A DNA stretch of 64,000 bases from JBCBGF01 sp039193455 (GTDB lineage: Bacteria; Pseudomonadota; Alphaproteobacteria; Rhodobacterales; Rhodobacteraceae). Shown piece by piece: positions 27,498-37,217 of the stretch (the first letter of the stretch is position 1; every line of letters begins with the position of its first letter). The notes under the pieces are model-generated. The model was not told the origin of the DNA. It was given only the letters and a program-made list of their open reading frames with translations, and ran no database searches. The translations under genes and the position numbers were made by a program. Where the stretch lies: the NCBI GenBank assembly GCA_039193455.1, contig JBCCWO010000003.1:186001-250000 (forward strand). Direction: 5' to 3'.

Positions 27498-28259
27498 CTA
27501 GCCCGCGCCCCAGGCGTCTTCGGCGCGCGGGCCCACGTCGCCCTCCCACCACATCTCGTGACCGCGGCGAAAGACGGTGATGGTGTCGCCGGGGCTGTAG
27601 GCCGTCAGTTTGCTGGCATCGCGCATCAGGCTTTTGCCCTCGGCCCCATCGGGCAGGCGCCAGTGCAACCGCGCCTGCGGGCGGTCGTTCACCTCGATCT
27701 TGAGCCTTTGCATCTGCGTGATCTCGGCGACCACGGCCTCCCCGTCCCGGCGGGCCAGGATCGCGCGGTTGGTCTTCATCCCGACATACCAGAGGGTTCC
27801 CAGCCCCACCGCCCCCACGATCCAGCCGATCAGGCGCGCGGTCCGGCCATTGGCGGCATTGGCGCCAATCGTATGTTCGAACCGTTCGGGGGCGTAGGGC
27901 AGATAGCGGATGTCGCGGGGTTCGCCAACGATCGTCTCATCATAGACGCCGCGGGGCACGCTGCGGTCGCGGTTCACGGTTTGGCCGGTCGGCGTATCGA
28001 ACAGGAAGCGGACATAGTAGCTGCGCTGTTCATCGCCGTCGCTGTCACGCGACACCTCGACCCGGCGATGCAGGATCTCGGCCTGGGTGACCACTCCGTC
28101 GCGATCAAACAGCATGGCCGAGCGCGCATAGCCCAGCGCCAGCCCACCGACCAAGATCATCACGGCGGCTGCGATCAGCGACACCCAGCCGCCAAGACGG
28201 ATAAACAAACTGAACCAACTGCGCGGTGTCTCGCGGTCGTGTTTGCGGACTACCTTCAT
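27498..28259 (-). CDS. DUF3592 membrane protein
   Basis: 253 residues from ATG 28259 (MKVVRKHDRET). Two membrane segments are seen, near residues 17-40 and 145-165, with a repeated extracytoplasmic motif. Each half contains a VxAEI/VVAEI-type strand followed by YYVRFLF- or LHWRLPDG-like segments, as in DUF3592 proteins of unknown function. It is convergent with the Lrp gene, 2 bases apart, and divergent from valS. Confidence 0.72.
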   Translation of the reverse strand: MKVVRKHDRETPRSWFSLFIRLGGWVSLIAAAVMILVGGLALGYARSAMLFDRDGVVTQAEILHRRVEVSRDSDGDEQRSYYVRFLFDTPTGQTVNRDRSVPRGVYDETIVGEPRDIRYLPYAPERFEHTIGANAANGRTARLIGWIVGAVGLGTLWYVGMKTNRAILARRDGEAVVAEITQMQRLKIEVNDRPQARLHWRLPDGAEGKSLMRDASKLTAYSPGDTITVFRRGHEMWWEGDVGPRAEDAWGAG

Positions 28260-28319
28260 TTTCGGCCCTTTCCGGCCCTTGCCCTGCACGTTACATAGCC
28301 CCGGAAATCTGGCACAGGC

Positions 28320-31300
28320 ATGGCGACAATGGCGATGGACAAGACTTTTGATGCGGCCGAAGCCGAGGCGCGGCTCTATGCGGCCTGGGTTGAGGCGGGC
28401 GCGTTCAAAGCGGGCGCGAATGCCTCGCGCGCCGAGACGTTTAGCGTTCTGATCCCGCCGCCCAATGTGACCGGTGCCCTGCACATGGGGCATGCGTTCA
28501 ACAACACGCTGCAAGACATCCTCACCCGCTGGCACCGCATGCGCGGCTTCGACACGCTGTGGCAGCCGGGGACGGACCACGCGGGGATCGCGACCCAGAT
28601 GGTGGTGGAGCGGGAACTGGCCAAGACGAACCGGCGGCGGACGGACTTTTCCCGCGACGAGTTTCTGGAGCTTGTGTGGGAGCAGAAGAAGCGGTCCCGC
28701 GGTAACATCCGGGGACAGTTAGAGCGGCTGGGCGCGTCCTGCGACTGGGACCGCGAGGCGTTCACCATGGCGGGCGCGCCGGGCGATCCGGGCGACACGC
28801 CGGGCGGCCAGAATTTCCACGATGCCGTGATCCGGGTTTTCGTCGATATGTACGAAAAGGGCCTGATCTATCGCGGCAAGCGGCTGGTGAACTGGGACCC
28901 GCATTTCGAGACGGCGATCTCAGACCTTGAGGTCGAGAACGCGGAAGTCGACGGGCATATGTGGCACTTCAAATACCCGCTCGCGGGGGGCGCCACCTAT
29001 ACCTATGTCGAGAAGGACGCGGACGGAAACGTCACGCTTGAGGAAGAGCGCGACTATATCTCCATCGCCACCACACGGCCCGAGACGATGCTGGGCGATG
29101 GGGCGGTGGCGGTGCAACCATCCGATGAGCGCTATGCGCCAATTGTCGGACAACTCTGCGAAATTCCGGTGGGTCCGAAAGAACACCGCCGCCTGATCCC
29201 GATCATCACAGACCCCTATCCCGATCCCGAGTTCGGCTCGGGCGCGGTGAAGATCACCGGGGCGCATGACTTCAACGACTACGAGGTCGCCAAGCGCGGC
29301 GGCATCCCGATGTACCGGCTGATGGATACCAAGGGCGCGATGCGCGACGACGGCGCGCCCTATGCCGAGGCCGCTGAGATCGCGCTGGCGGTTGCGCGGG
29401 GAGAGCGGGAACTGGGCGAGGCGGAATGCGATACCGTGAACCTTGTCCCCGACGACCTGCGCGGGCTGGATCGGTTCGAGGCGCGGAAGCGGGTTGTGGA
29501 GCAGATCACCGGTGAGGGGCTGGCGGTGATGACCACGGCGGATGATCCGCGGCTGGGCGGGAAGCCCGGCGATGCGGATCAGACCGTGCCGCTGGTCGAG
29601 GCGAAGAAGATCATGCAACCCTTTGGGGATCGGTCGAAAGTTGTGATCGAGCCCATGCTGACCGACCAGTGGTTCGTCGATGCCGAAAAGATCGTCGGCC
29701 CGGCGATTGAGGGGGTCGAGAATGGCTCGACCCGGATCCTGCCGGAGCAGGACAAGAAGGTCTATTTCAACTGGCTGCGCGAGATCGAGCCGTGGTGCAT
29801 CTCACGGCAGTTGTGGTGGGGGCATCAGATACCGGTTTGGTATGGGCCTGAATCCTACTCCAAGGAGCTGATGCGGAAGGGTTTGTCCTCGGATGACCTC
29901 ACAGTTCCTTTCTGCGCCCCAACCTTTGAGCAGGCGGCCGAGCTTGCGCGAAAGCACTATGGAGTAAGTGAAGTAGTCGAGTACTTTGAGAACGGCGCCG
30001 CCTTCTGGAACTCGGACGACGAGTACCATTCGCGCCTTACACGTTCTGACGTCCCGGACGATAGAAGCGACGACTTCGTGATGCTTGCCCGAGACCCCGA
30101 CGTCCTAGACACCTGGTTCTCCTCCGGCCTCTGGCCCATCGGCACCCTCGGCTGGCCCGAGGACACCGAGGCCATGCAGAAATACTTCCCCACCTCCGTT
30201 CTGATCACCGGGTTCGACATCATCTTCTTCTGGGTCGCCCGGATGATGATGATGCAATACGCCGTGGTCGGCCAAAAGCCGTTCGACACCGTCTATGTCC
30301 ATGCCCTCGTCCGCGACGAGAAAGGCAAGAAAATGTCGAAGTCTCTGGGCAACGTGCTCGACCCGCTCGACCTCGTCGATGAGTTCGGGGCCGACGCGGT
30401 GCGCTTTACGTTGACCTCGATGGCGGCGATGGGGCGGGACTTGAAGCTCTCGACGCAACGCATTGCGGGGTATCGAAACTTCGGGACGAAGCTCTGGAAC
30501 GCGTTCCGGTTTGCCGAGATGAATGGCGTTTTTGCGGACCGGCGGTGTACGGGGAGTGTACAGGTTGTGTACGCAGATCACACCGTCAACAAGTGGATCA
30601 TCGGCGAGACCGCGCGGGTGCGTGAAGAGGTCGATACCGCGCTTGGCGCCTACCGGTTCAACGACGCGGCGAACGCGCTTTATGCCTTCGTCTGGGGCAA
30701 GGTCTGCGACTGGTATCTGGAGTTCTCGAAACCGCTTTTTGCCAGCGGGGACAAGGCGGTAGCCGACGAAACGCGGGCGACGATGGCCTGGGTTCTGGAT
30801 CAATGCCTGGTGCTGTTGCACCCGATCATGCCGTTCATCACCGAAGAGCTGTGGGGCGCATCCGCCGAGCGCGCAAAGATGCTGATCCACGCCGACTGGC
30901 CCGACTACCAAGCCGCTGATCTTGTTGACGAATCCGCCGAATCTGAGATGCGCTGGGTCATCGCGATGATCGAGGCGGTGCGGTCGGTCCGCGGTGAGAT
31001 GAACGTGCCCGCAGCACTGAAGGTCGATCTGTTGCAGGTGGAACTGGACGCGGCGGGCGAAGCCGCCTGGAGCCGGAATTCCGCCCTAATTCAAAGGCTT
31101 GCACGGATCGAGAGCGTCACGGTGACCGACGCCGCACCCAAGGGGGCCGCGACCATCACCGTGCCGGGCGGAACCTACGCCTTGCCCTTGGCCGATATCA
31201 TCGACGTGACCGCCGAAAAAGCGCGGCTTGAGAAGTCTTTGCAGAAGCTTTCCAAAGAGTTAGGCGGTCTGCGCGGGCGGCTGGGCAACCCGAAATTCAT

Positions 31301-31412
31301 CGACAGCGCCCCCGAAGATGTGGTCGAGGAAACCCGCACCCTGGCGGCGGAGAAAGAGGCCGAAGAGGTCCGTCTGAAAACGGCGCTCGCGCGGTTGGCA
31401 GAGGTGGCGTAG
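28320..31412 (+). CDS. valS: Valyl-tRNA synthetase
   Basis: 1030-residue class I synthetase charging tRNA-Val. HIGH is HMGHA (56-60) and KMSKS is at about residue 670. The editing domain and the C-terminal coiled-coil arm (AEKARLEKSLQKLSKELGGLRGRL) are present. It is longer than most alphaproteobacterial ValRS. About residues 500-595 (29830-30110) look like an insert with different codon choice, and codons to about 30380 stay C-ending. DDDD-type catalytic residues outside this stretch are intact. Confidence 0.95.
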   Translation: MATMAMDKTFDAAEAEARLYAAWVEAGAFKAGANASRAETFSVLIPPPNVTGALHMGHAFNNTLQDILTRWHRMRGFDTLWQPGTDHAGIATQMVVERELAKTNRRRTDFSRDEFLELVWEQKKRSRGNIRGQLERLGASCDWDREAFTMAGAPGDPGDTPGGQNFHDAVIRVFVDMYEKGLIYRGKRLVNWDPHFETAISDLEVENAEVDGHMWHFKYPLAGGATYTYVEKDADGNVTLEEERDYISIATTRPETMLGDGAVAVQPSDERYAPIVGQLCEIPVGPKEHRRLIPIITDPYPDPEFGSGAVKITGAHDFNDYEVAKRGGIPMYRLMDTKGAMRDDGAPYAEAAEIALAVARGERELGEAECDTVNLVPDDLRGLDRFEARKRVVEQITGEGLAVMTTADDPRLGGKPGDADQTVPLVEAKKIMQPFGDRSKVVIEPMLTDQWFVDAEKIVGPAIEGVENGSTRILPEQDKKVYFNWLREIEPWCISRQLWWGHQIPVWYGPESYSKELMRKGLSSDDLTVPFCAPTFEQAAELARKHYGVSEVVEYFENGAAFWNSDDEYHSRLTRSDVPDDRSDDFVMLARDPDVLDTWFSSGLWPIGTLGWPEDTEAMQKYFPTSVLITGFDIIFFWVARMMMMQYAVVGQKPFDTVYVHALVRDEKGKKMSKSLGNVLDPLDLVDEFGADAVRFTLTSMAAMGRDLKLSTQRIAGYRNFGTKLWNAFRFAEMNGVFADRRCTGSVQVVYADHTVNKWIIGETARVREEVDTALGAYRFNDAANALYAFVWGKVCDWYLEFSKPLFASGDKAVADETRATMAWVLDQCLVLLHPIMPFITEELWGASAERAKMLIHADWPDYQAADLVDESAESEMRWVIAMIEAVRSVRGEMNVPAALKVDLLQVELDAAGEAAWSRNSALIQRLARIESVTVTDAAPKGAATITVPGGTYALPLADIIDVTAEKARLEKSLQKLSKELGGLRGRLGNPKFIDSAPEDVVEETRTLAAEKEAEEVRLKTALARLAEVA

Positions 31413-31421
31413 TTTGTCGGC

Positions 31422-31757
31422 ATGTCCCGATCCCTTCGCCAACTCACCGAAGCGCAGATCCGCAAAGCGGAAGCGGAGGGCAAACTGCGCGGGCTTGAGG
31501 GCGAAGGCAAACCTCTGCCCGCCCATCCCGAAGAGGCGTTGATCGACACAGGCGATGCGGTCGGCCACCGGATCATGGCCGAAGCTGGGGCACTGCCCGA
31601 AGAGATCCTGATCAAACGCAAGCTGGCCGAAGCGAAGACCGCCTACGCGGCGGCAAAGGGCGGGCCGGACGAGGAGACGGCGATGGCCCGGGTTGCGGAT
31701 TTGGAGATGCGGCTCGCGATCGCGCAAGACGCGCGTCGCAAGTTCCTGAAGGGCTGA
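31422..31757 (+). CDS. DUF1992 (DnaJ-C28 homology) protein
   Basis: 111-residue helical protein. EAQIRKAEAEGKLRGLEGEGKPLP is the conserved DUF1992 stretch, shared with DNAJC28 but without a J domain. It is downstream of valS by 9 bases on the same strand. The function is not known; the J-less form is common in bacteria. Confidence 0.85.
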   Translation: MSRSLRQLTEAQIRKAEAEGKLRGLEGEGKPLPAHPEEALIDTGDAVGHRIMAEAGALPEEILIKRKLAEAKTAYAAAKGGPDEETAMARVADLEMRLAIAQDARRKFLKG

Positions 31758-31796
31758 CGGATTGCGCCCCGCGCGGGATGCGTGTTTCTTCGCCCC

Positions 31797-32897
31797 ATGA
31801 CCGGACCGCGCTTTACCGACCTCGCCCAATCCTTGCCCGCCACCGTCCCCTTCGTGGGCCCCGAAGCGCAAGAACGGGCGCAGGGTGCACCCTTTGCGGC
31901 GCGGCTGGGCGCGAATGAGAGCGTTTTTGGCCCCTCGCCCCGCGCGATTGCGGCGATGGCGGACGCGGCGGCGGATGTCTGGAAATACGCGGATCCCGAA
32001 AGCCACGACCTGCGGCATGTCCTGGCCGCGCATCACGGCGTCGCGGCAGATGAGATCGTGGTGGGCGAAGGGATTGACGGGCTCTTGGGCTATGCCGTGC
32101 GGCTGACCGTTGGGCCGGGGGATGTCGCGGTCACATCCGACGGGGCCTATCCCACGTTCAACTACCATGTCGCGGGCTATGGCGGGCAGCTCGCGAAAGT
32201 GCCCTATCGCGACGATCACGAGGACCCTGGTGCGTTGCTGGCACGGGCGGCGGAAACCGGCGCAAAGCTGATCTACTTTGCCAATCCCGACAATCCGATG
32301 GGGTCGTGGCATGGGGCGGCGGCGGTTCAGGCGATGATCGAAGGCGTTCCGGACGGCACGCTGTTGATCCTGGACGAGGCCTATGTGGAGTGCGCGCCAG
32401 CGGGCACCGCGCCGCCGATAGACACAAACGACCGGCGGGTGATCCGGATGCGGACGTTCTCCAAAGCCTATGGCATGGCGGGTGCGCGCGTGGGCTATGC
32501 CATCGGCCACCGCGACACGATCCGGGCGTTCGAGAAGATCCGCAACCACTTTGGCATGAACCGGATCGCGCAGGCGGGCGCCCTGGCGGCGTTGGCGGAC
32601 ACGGCGTGGTTGGCCGAAGTGCAGGGCCGGATCGGGGCGTCCCGCGAACGGCTGGCGCAGATTGCCGAGGAGAATGGGTTGCGGCCCCTGCCCTCGGCCA
32701 CGAACTTCGTGACGATGGATTGCGGGCGGGACGGCGCCTATGCCCGGGCGGTGCTCGACGCGCTTATTGCCGAAAAGCTGTTCGTGCGGATGCCGTTCGT
32801 GGCGCCCGGCAATCGCTGCATCCGGGTCAGCTGTGGCACAGAGGCCGATATGGAACTTTTTTCAGAAAGACTGCCTGCCGCCCTTGCCGCGACATAA
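31797..32897 (+). CDS. HisC-like aminotransferase class I/II
   Basis: 366 residues from ATG 31797 (MTGPRFTDL). PLP lysine is in RTFSKAYGMAGARVGYA (about residue 223). NPDNPMG and LDEAYVE are the cofactor-ring motifs. The pattern matches histidinol-phosphate or aromatic aminotransferases of the HisC family, but it is not in a his operon, so the substrate is uncertain. The gene follows the DUF1992 gene by 39 bases. Confidence 0.88.
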   Translation: MTGPRFTDLAQSLPATVPFVGPEAQERAQGAPFAARLGANESVFGPSPRAIAAMADAAADVWKYADPESHDLRHVLAAHHGVAADEIVVGEGIDGLLGYAVRLTVGPGDVAVTSDGAYPTFNYHVAGYGGQLAKVPYRDDHEDPGALLARAAETGAKLIYFANPDNPMGSWHGAAAVQAMIEGVPDGTLLILDEAYVECAPAGTAPPIDTNDRRVIRMRTFSKAYGMAGARVGYAIGHRDTIRAFEKIRNHFGMNRIAQAGALAALADTAWLAEVQGRIGASRERLAQIAEENGLRPLPSATNFVTMDCGRDGAYARAVLDALIAEKLFVRMPFVAPGNRCIRVSCGTEADMELFSERLPAALAAT

Positions 32898-32949
32898 TGG
32901 CACACTACGCTCCTGCCTACAGGAAAGTCTCTGTGGTTGGAGAACACCC

Positions 32950-33141
32950 ATGTCGGAACGTGAAATCCTGATCAGAATGGCCACTGTTGGAAGTGTCCTG
33001 GCTGCGATCTGCACCGTCTATGCGGCGGGCGGGCTGGCCACGGTGCTTGTCGGTGCGGCGGTTGCAGACATCGTTTTGCGCAATATTGAGGCAGCGCGGG
33101 TCCGCAATCGTGTCGCTCTGGGCGGCCAGGGCGACAGTTAA
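32950..33141 (+). CDS. Small two-helix membrane protein
   Basis: 63 residues from ATG 32950 with GGAG 7 bases upstream. A first hydrophobic helix (VGSVLAAICTVYAAG) is followed by a second (GLATVLVGAAVADIVL) and a basic tail (RNIEAARVRNRVALGG). It resembles the protein encoded at 33214 in size, layout and the tail motif, so the two may be duplicates. No known family was recognised. Confidence 0.6.
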   Translation: MSEREILIRMATVGSVLAAICTVYAAGGLATVLVGAAVADIVLRNIEAARVRNRVALGGQGDS

Positions 33142-33213
33142 CTCCAAGGTGACTGGCAGCGCCTAAGCAACCTGCTAGGGTTCTGGCGATCGCCAGGGTT
33201 GGAGTTTGTGTCG

Positions 33214-33378
33214 ATGGTCGAAAATTACACCAATGCGTTTCTGGTGAGCGCGCTTTTCTTGTCGTTTACCATCCTGATGACGATCTGGGCGGTCTGGGGC
33301 TTTGCCGCAGCCGTGTTCATCGGCATCGTGACCGACCGCGTGATTGTGTTCGAGGCACGCCGCGCAGGGCGGCTTTAA
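33214..33378 (+). CDS. Small two-helix membrane protein
   Basis: 54 residues with an ATG preceded by TTGGAG at about 10 bases, as in its upstream neighbour. Two hydrophobic segments (FLVSALFLSFTILMTIWAV and FAAAVFIGIV) end in a TDRVIVFEARRAGRL basic tail. It ends by overlapping the convergent aminotransferase stop. Layout and tail resemble the preceding small protein, suggesting tandem duplication. No known family was recognised. Confidence 0.55.
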   Translation: MVENYTNAFLVSALFLSFTILMTIWAVWGFAAAVFIGIVTDRVIVFEARRAGRL

Positions 33379-34574
33379 CCCGCCGCCATCACTTGCGCCG
33401 CGGCGCTGAGCCCGCCGTCGGCATGCGGAATACCCAGCGCCTTTAGCCCCACCTCGATCGTGCCGAGCGCCCCCATCACCATCTGCGCGTTGACATGCCC
33501 CATGTGGCCGATGCGGAAGTAACCGTCAGAGTTCGGGTCGCCCGGGGCGTTCATGCCCAGCCCGATGCCAAGCGTCAGGCCTGCGTTCGTTTCCACCCAG
33601 TTGCGCAGTTCCGCGCCAAGCGGCGCGCCGATGGCCAGCGTCGTCACCGCGTTGCTGCGATAGGCGGGGTCGGCGATATTGAGGCGCAGCGGCCCGTCCT
33701 GTGACCACGCCTCAAATGCCGCCCAGACCGCGCGGGCGAGCGTGGCGTGTCGGGCCCAGACCCCCTCGATCCCCTCCTCGCCAATCATGTCGAGCGCTTC
33801 GCGCAGCCCGTAGAGGTGATGGGTGGGCGCGGTGCCGTCGAAGTATTCCATGAACCGCGCGGGCGACGTGCGCGGGCGCCAGTCCCAATAGTGGGTGACG
33901 CAGGTCGCGGTTTCGCGGGCGGCATCCGCGCGGTCGTTGAAATAGACAAAGCCAAGTCCCGGGGGGGTCATCAGCCCCTTCTGGCACCCCGCCACCATGA
34001 CATCGACACCCCAAGCGTCCATCTCGAACCGGTCGCAGGCCAGACAGGCGATGCAATCAACCATCAAGAGCGCCGGATGCCCGGCGGCGTCGATCGCGGC
34101 GCGGAGGGCGGCAATGTCGTTCAGAACGCTTGACGATGTGTCGACCTGCACCGCCATCACAGCTTTGATCTCGTGCGCCGTGTCGGCGCGCAACATCTCT
34201 TCCACGCGGGTGGGATCGATGGGGTCGGCGCGGCCGAAATCCTCGATAACCGTTTCAACCCCCATCTTTGCCGCCATCTCGGCCCAGCCATAGGCGAAGC
34301 GCCCTGTGGCGAGCACCAGCGCCCGATTGCCACGGGAAAAGACATTGGACACCGCCGCCTCCCAGGCCGCATGGCCATTGCCGATGTAGATGGCGCAGTG
34401 ATGCGCGGTGCGCGCGACCGCTTTGAGATCGGCAATCATCGCGGGCATCATGTCGATGAGCGGGCCGTCATAGATGTTGGGCGCGGCGCGGTGCATCGCC
34501 CGCAACACCCGGTCCGGCACGACCGAAGGCCCTGGAATGGCAAGGTATTCCCGACCGTTGGCGAGGTTTGTCAT
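33375..34574 (-). CDS. Class V aminotransferase (alanine/serine-glyoxylate type)
   Basis: 399-residue PLP enzyme. The lysine is in AGCQKGLMTPPGLGF (about residue 202). VQVDTSSSVLND and VDCIACLAC precede it. Members transfer an amino group from serine or alanine to glyoxylate. The substrate is not provable; purine catabolism (Puc-type) is another possibility. It is a single gene on the minus strand. Confidence 0.88.
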   Translation of the reverse strand: MTNLANGREYLAIPGPSVVPDRVLRAMHRAAPNIYDGPLIDMMPAMIADLKAVARTAHHCAIYIGNGHAAWEAAVSNVFSRGNRALVLATGRFAYGWAEMAAKMGVETVIEDFGRADPIDPTRVEEMLRADTAHEIKAVMAVQVDTSSSVLNDIAALRAAIDAAGHPALLMVDCIACLACDRFEMDAWGVDVMVAGCQKGLMTPPGLGFVYFNDRADAARETATCVTHYWDWRPRTSPARFMEYFDGTAPTHHLYGLREALDMIGEEGIEGVWARHATLARAVWAAFEAWSQDGPLRLNIADPAYRSNAVTTLAIGAPLGAELRNWVETNAGLTLGIGLGMNAPGDPNSDGYFRIGHMGHVNAQMVMGALGTIEVGLKALGIPHADGGLSAAAQVMAAG

Positions 34575-34708
34575 GGTGTGATGTCCTGCGTTGAAATGCT
34601 CGCCTAGACGCTTCTGCAGATGGGGTCAATCGCGCCACTTCTTGTCACGGTGCAGCGGGCGGGATAAGCCCGTAGCCTGCGAATAAAACAGCCTAAAGCG
34701 AGCGCCCG

Positions 34709-36466
34709 GTGTCCGCCGATATCCCTGAATCGCAAACGCCCGCCTTCCAGTTGGTGGCCCGCCTGTGGCGCGACTACCTGAAGGTGCAATGGCCCTGGCT
34801 GCTTTTGGCCTCGTTGCTGATGCTGGTCGAGGGATCGACTCTTGGCATCCTGAGCTACTCGCTCCAGCCGATGTTCGACGATGTGCTGATCGGAAAGAAC
34901 GCGGATGCGATCTGGCTGATGGGCTTTGGGATCATGGCGTTGTTTGTCGTGAGGGGCATCGCCGGGGTCAGTCAGCGGATCATCATGACGCGGGTGGGTC
35001 AACTGACCACGACCCGGATGCAGGCCGATCTTGTGCGGCACATGATGCGGCTCGACAGCCTGTTTTTTCATGACAATTCGCCTGGCGCGCTGATGGAGCG
35101 GGTGCAGGGCGATACCAGCGCGGTGCAGACTGTCTGGCAGATCATCATCCGCGGCGCGGCGCGGGATGCCTTTGCCCTTGTCTCGCTTGGCACCGTGGCG
35201 ATCCTGATCGACCCGTTGTGGACCCTTGCGGCACTGGTGGGCGTGCCGATCCTGGTGCTGCCCGCCACCGCATTGCAGCGCTACATCCGCCGCAAGACAG
35301 CGCAGATGCGGACAATCTCGGGCGAACGGGCAACAAGGCTGAGCGAGATTTTCAACGGGATCGACCCGGTCAAGCTAAACCGGTTGGAAGACTATCAGGC
35401 CGGCCGGTTCGAAGAGACGGTGAACCGGATCGTTTCCGCGCAGATCAAGACCAGCGGCAGCGCGGCGCTGCTGCCCGGTCTGTTGGACGTGATGACGGGC
35501 GTGGGATTCTTTGCAGTGCTGGTCCTTGGGGGGCAGCAGATTTTATCGGGCGAAAAATCGGTGGGCGAATTCATGTCGTTCTTCACCGCGATGGCGCTGG
35601 CCTTCCAGCCGATGCGCCGCCTCGCCAATGTCGCGGGAACGCTACAGACCACGGCGGCAAGCCTTGACCGGATCTATACGCTCTTTGATCTGCAACCCTC
35701 GATCAAGGCCCCCGCCAATCCGCGCCCGGCGCCCGAGACGACCGATATCGTGTTCGACGATGTGGCCTTTGCCTATGGCAGCCATCCGGTTCTGAACGGT
35801 GCCAGTTTCCAGGCGAAGGCCGGTCAGACAACCGCGCTTGTCGGGGCGTCGGGGGCCGGTAAGAGCACCGTGTTCAACTTGCTGACGCGGTTGATCGACC
35901 GGAACCGGGGCATCATCACCATCGGCGGCGTGCCGGTCGATGAGATGGAGGTGGGCACCCTGCGCAGCCTGTTCTCGGTCGTGACGCAAGAGGCGCTGCT
36001 GTTTGATGAAACCTTACGGCAGAACGTCGTTCTGGGCCGCGAGGACGTGACCACCGAGGCGCTGCAATCGGCGATCCATGCCGCGCATCTGGCGCAGTTC
36101 GTGGCCGAACAGCCGCTGGGGCTTGAGACCAAGGCCGGTCCACGCGGTTCCAGCTTGTCGGGCGGGCAACGTCAGCGTGTGGCGATTGCGCGCGCCGTGG
36201 TGCGGGATGCGCCGATCCTGCTGCTGGATGAGGCGACCTCGGCGCTCGACGCCGAAAGCGAGGCCGCGGTGCAGGCCGCGCTCGAGGATCTGTCGCGGGA
36301 CCGGACGACATTGGTGATCGCGCACAGGTTGTCGACGGTCCGCTCGGCCGACAAGATCGTGGTCATGGACCGGGGGCGCGTGGTCGATCAGGGCACGCAT
36401 GAAGAGCTGTTGCAGCGCGAAGGCATCTACGCCGGGCTCTATCAGTTGCAGTTCGCCGAGACCTAG
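34709..36466 (+). CDS. ABC exporter, fused permease and ATPase, MsbA-like
   Basis: 585 residues. Six membrane helices are followed by an ATPase with Walker A GASGAGKST (about 380-388), the LSGGQRQR signature, LLLDEATSALD Walker B and the H-loop IAHRLS. It starts with GTG. The MsbA-like type exports lipids or drugs; the substrate is unknown. It ends overlapping the convergent glycosyltransferase by 4 bases. Confidence 0.92.
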   Translation: MSADIPESQTPAFQLVARLWRDYLKVQWPWLLLASLLMLVEGSTLGILSYSLQPMFDDVLIGKNADAIWLMGFGIMALFVVRGIAGVSQRIIMTRVGQLTTTRMQADLVRHMMRLDSLFFHDNSPGALMERVQGDTSAVQTVWQIIIRGAARDAFALVSLGTVAILIDPLWTLAALVGVPILVLPATALQRYIRRKTAQMRTISGERATRLSEIFNGIDPVKLNRLEDYQAGRFEETVNRIVSAQIKTSGSAALLPGLLDVMTGVGFFAVLVLGGQQILSGEKSVGEFMSFFTAMALAFQPMRRLANVAGTLQTTAASLDRIYTLFDLQPSIKAPANPRPAPETTDIVFDDVAFAYGSHPVLNGASFQAKAGQTTALVGASGAGKSTVFNLLTRLIDRNRGIITIGGVPVDEMEVGTLRSLFSVVTQEALLFDETLRQNVVLGREDVTTEALQSAIHAAHLAQFVAEQPLGLETKAGPRGSSLSGGQRQRVAIARAVVRDAPILLLDEATSALDAESEAAVQAALEDLSRDRTTLVIAHRLSTVRSADKIVVMDRGRVVDQGTHEELLQREGIYAGLYQLQFAET

Positions 36467-37152
36467 CGTTTCCGGTTGTAGCGGGCGGCGAGTGTCGCGG
36501 GGTCTGCCCCGGCGAGATAGCGGATCAGCGTGATGAGGTTACGGGAGCCCCGTGTCAGCCAGCCTTCGGTTTCGTACCGTCGAGCAGATGTGCGTGCCTC
36601 TGCCGCAAGCGGGATCAGCTTGCCGCGTAACGCACGCGCCAGGGCCACGTCCTCCATCAGGGGAATGTCCGGGATGCCGCCGACCGCGCTGAGCTTATCC
36701 AGATGGATGAGCAGGCCCTGGTCCCCGTAGGGCAGCCCAAAAAGGCGTGACCGCAGGTTGGCCCAGCCGGCGGTGAGGCGCGCGGCGGTGGCAGAAGACC
36801 GAAAGGCCAGGCGAAAGTAGCCAGCCCGGTCCGGGTGGTTCGCGATGTGGTTTGACACCGCCTGGACCCAGCCCGGCGCCAGATGCGTGTCGGCATGCAG
36901 GATCAACAACCAGGACCCACTGGCTTGGGCAGCACCCGCCCGCAACTGCCCCCCGCGCCCGCCGGATGCGGGCACCCAGACCGCCCCTGCGGCTTCGGCA
37001 ATGGCCAGCGTGTCGTCATCCGAGCCGCCATCGGCAAGGATGAGTTCCCGGATCACCCCGTCCTGCACCCCGTCGACCAGATGTGCGAGCGTCTCCCCCA
37101 GCTCGGCGGCGGCGTTCAGTGTGGGGATCAGAACCGAAACGGGCGCGGGCAT
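36463..37152 (-). CDS. Family 2 glycosyltransferase, TIGR04283 type
   Basis: 229 residues: SVLIPTLNAAAELGETLAHL, LADGGSDDDTL and LILHADTHLAPGW (DxD-like DTH) are typical of the short GT2 group called TIGR04283, linked in some genomes to arsenosugar synthesis. The late MEDVALARALR is another conserved motif. No arsenic gene is nearby. It is divergent from ygfZ, with 65 bases between starts. Confidence 0.85.
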   Translation of the reverse strand: MPAPVSVLIPTLNAAAELGETLAHLVDGVQDGVIRELILADGGSDDDTLAIAEAAGAVWVPASGGRGGQLRAGAAQASGSWLLILHADTHLAPGWVQAVSNHIANHPDRAGYFRLAFRSSATAARLTAGWANLRSRLFGLPYGDQGLLIHLDKLSAVGGIPDIPLMEDVALARALRGKLIPLAAEARTSARRYETEGWLTRGSRNLITLIRYLAGADPATLAARYNRKR

Positions 37153-37217
37153 GGGCGTGGCGTTCCTTTCACGCGCCCCCTATATATCCCGGGTTGGCAG
37201 GGTAAAGAGGCAGGGCC

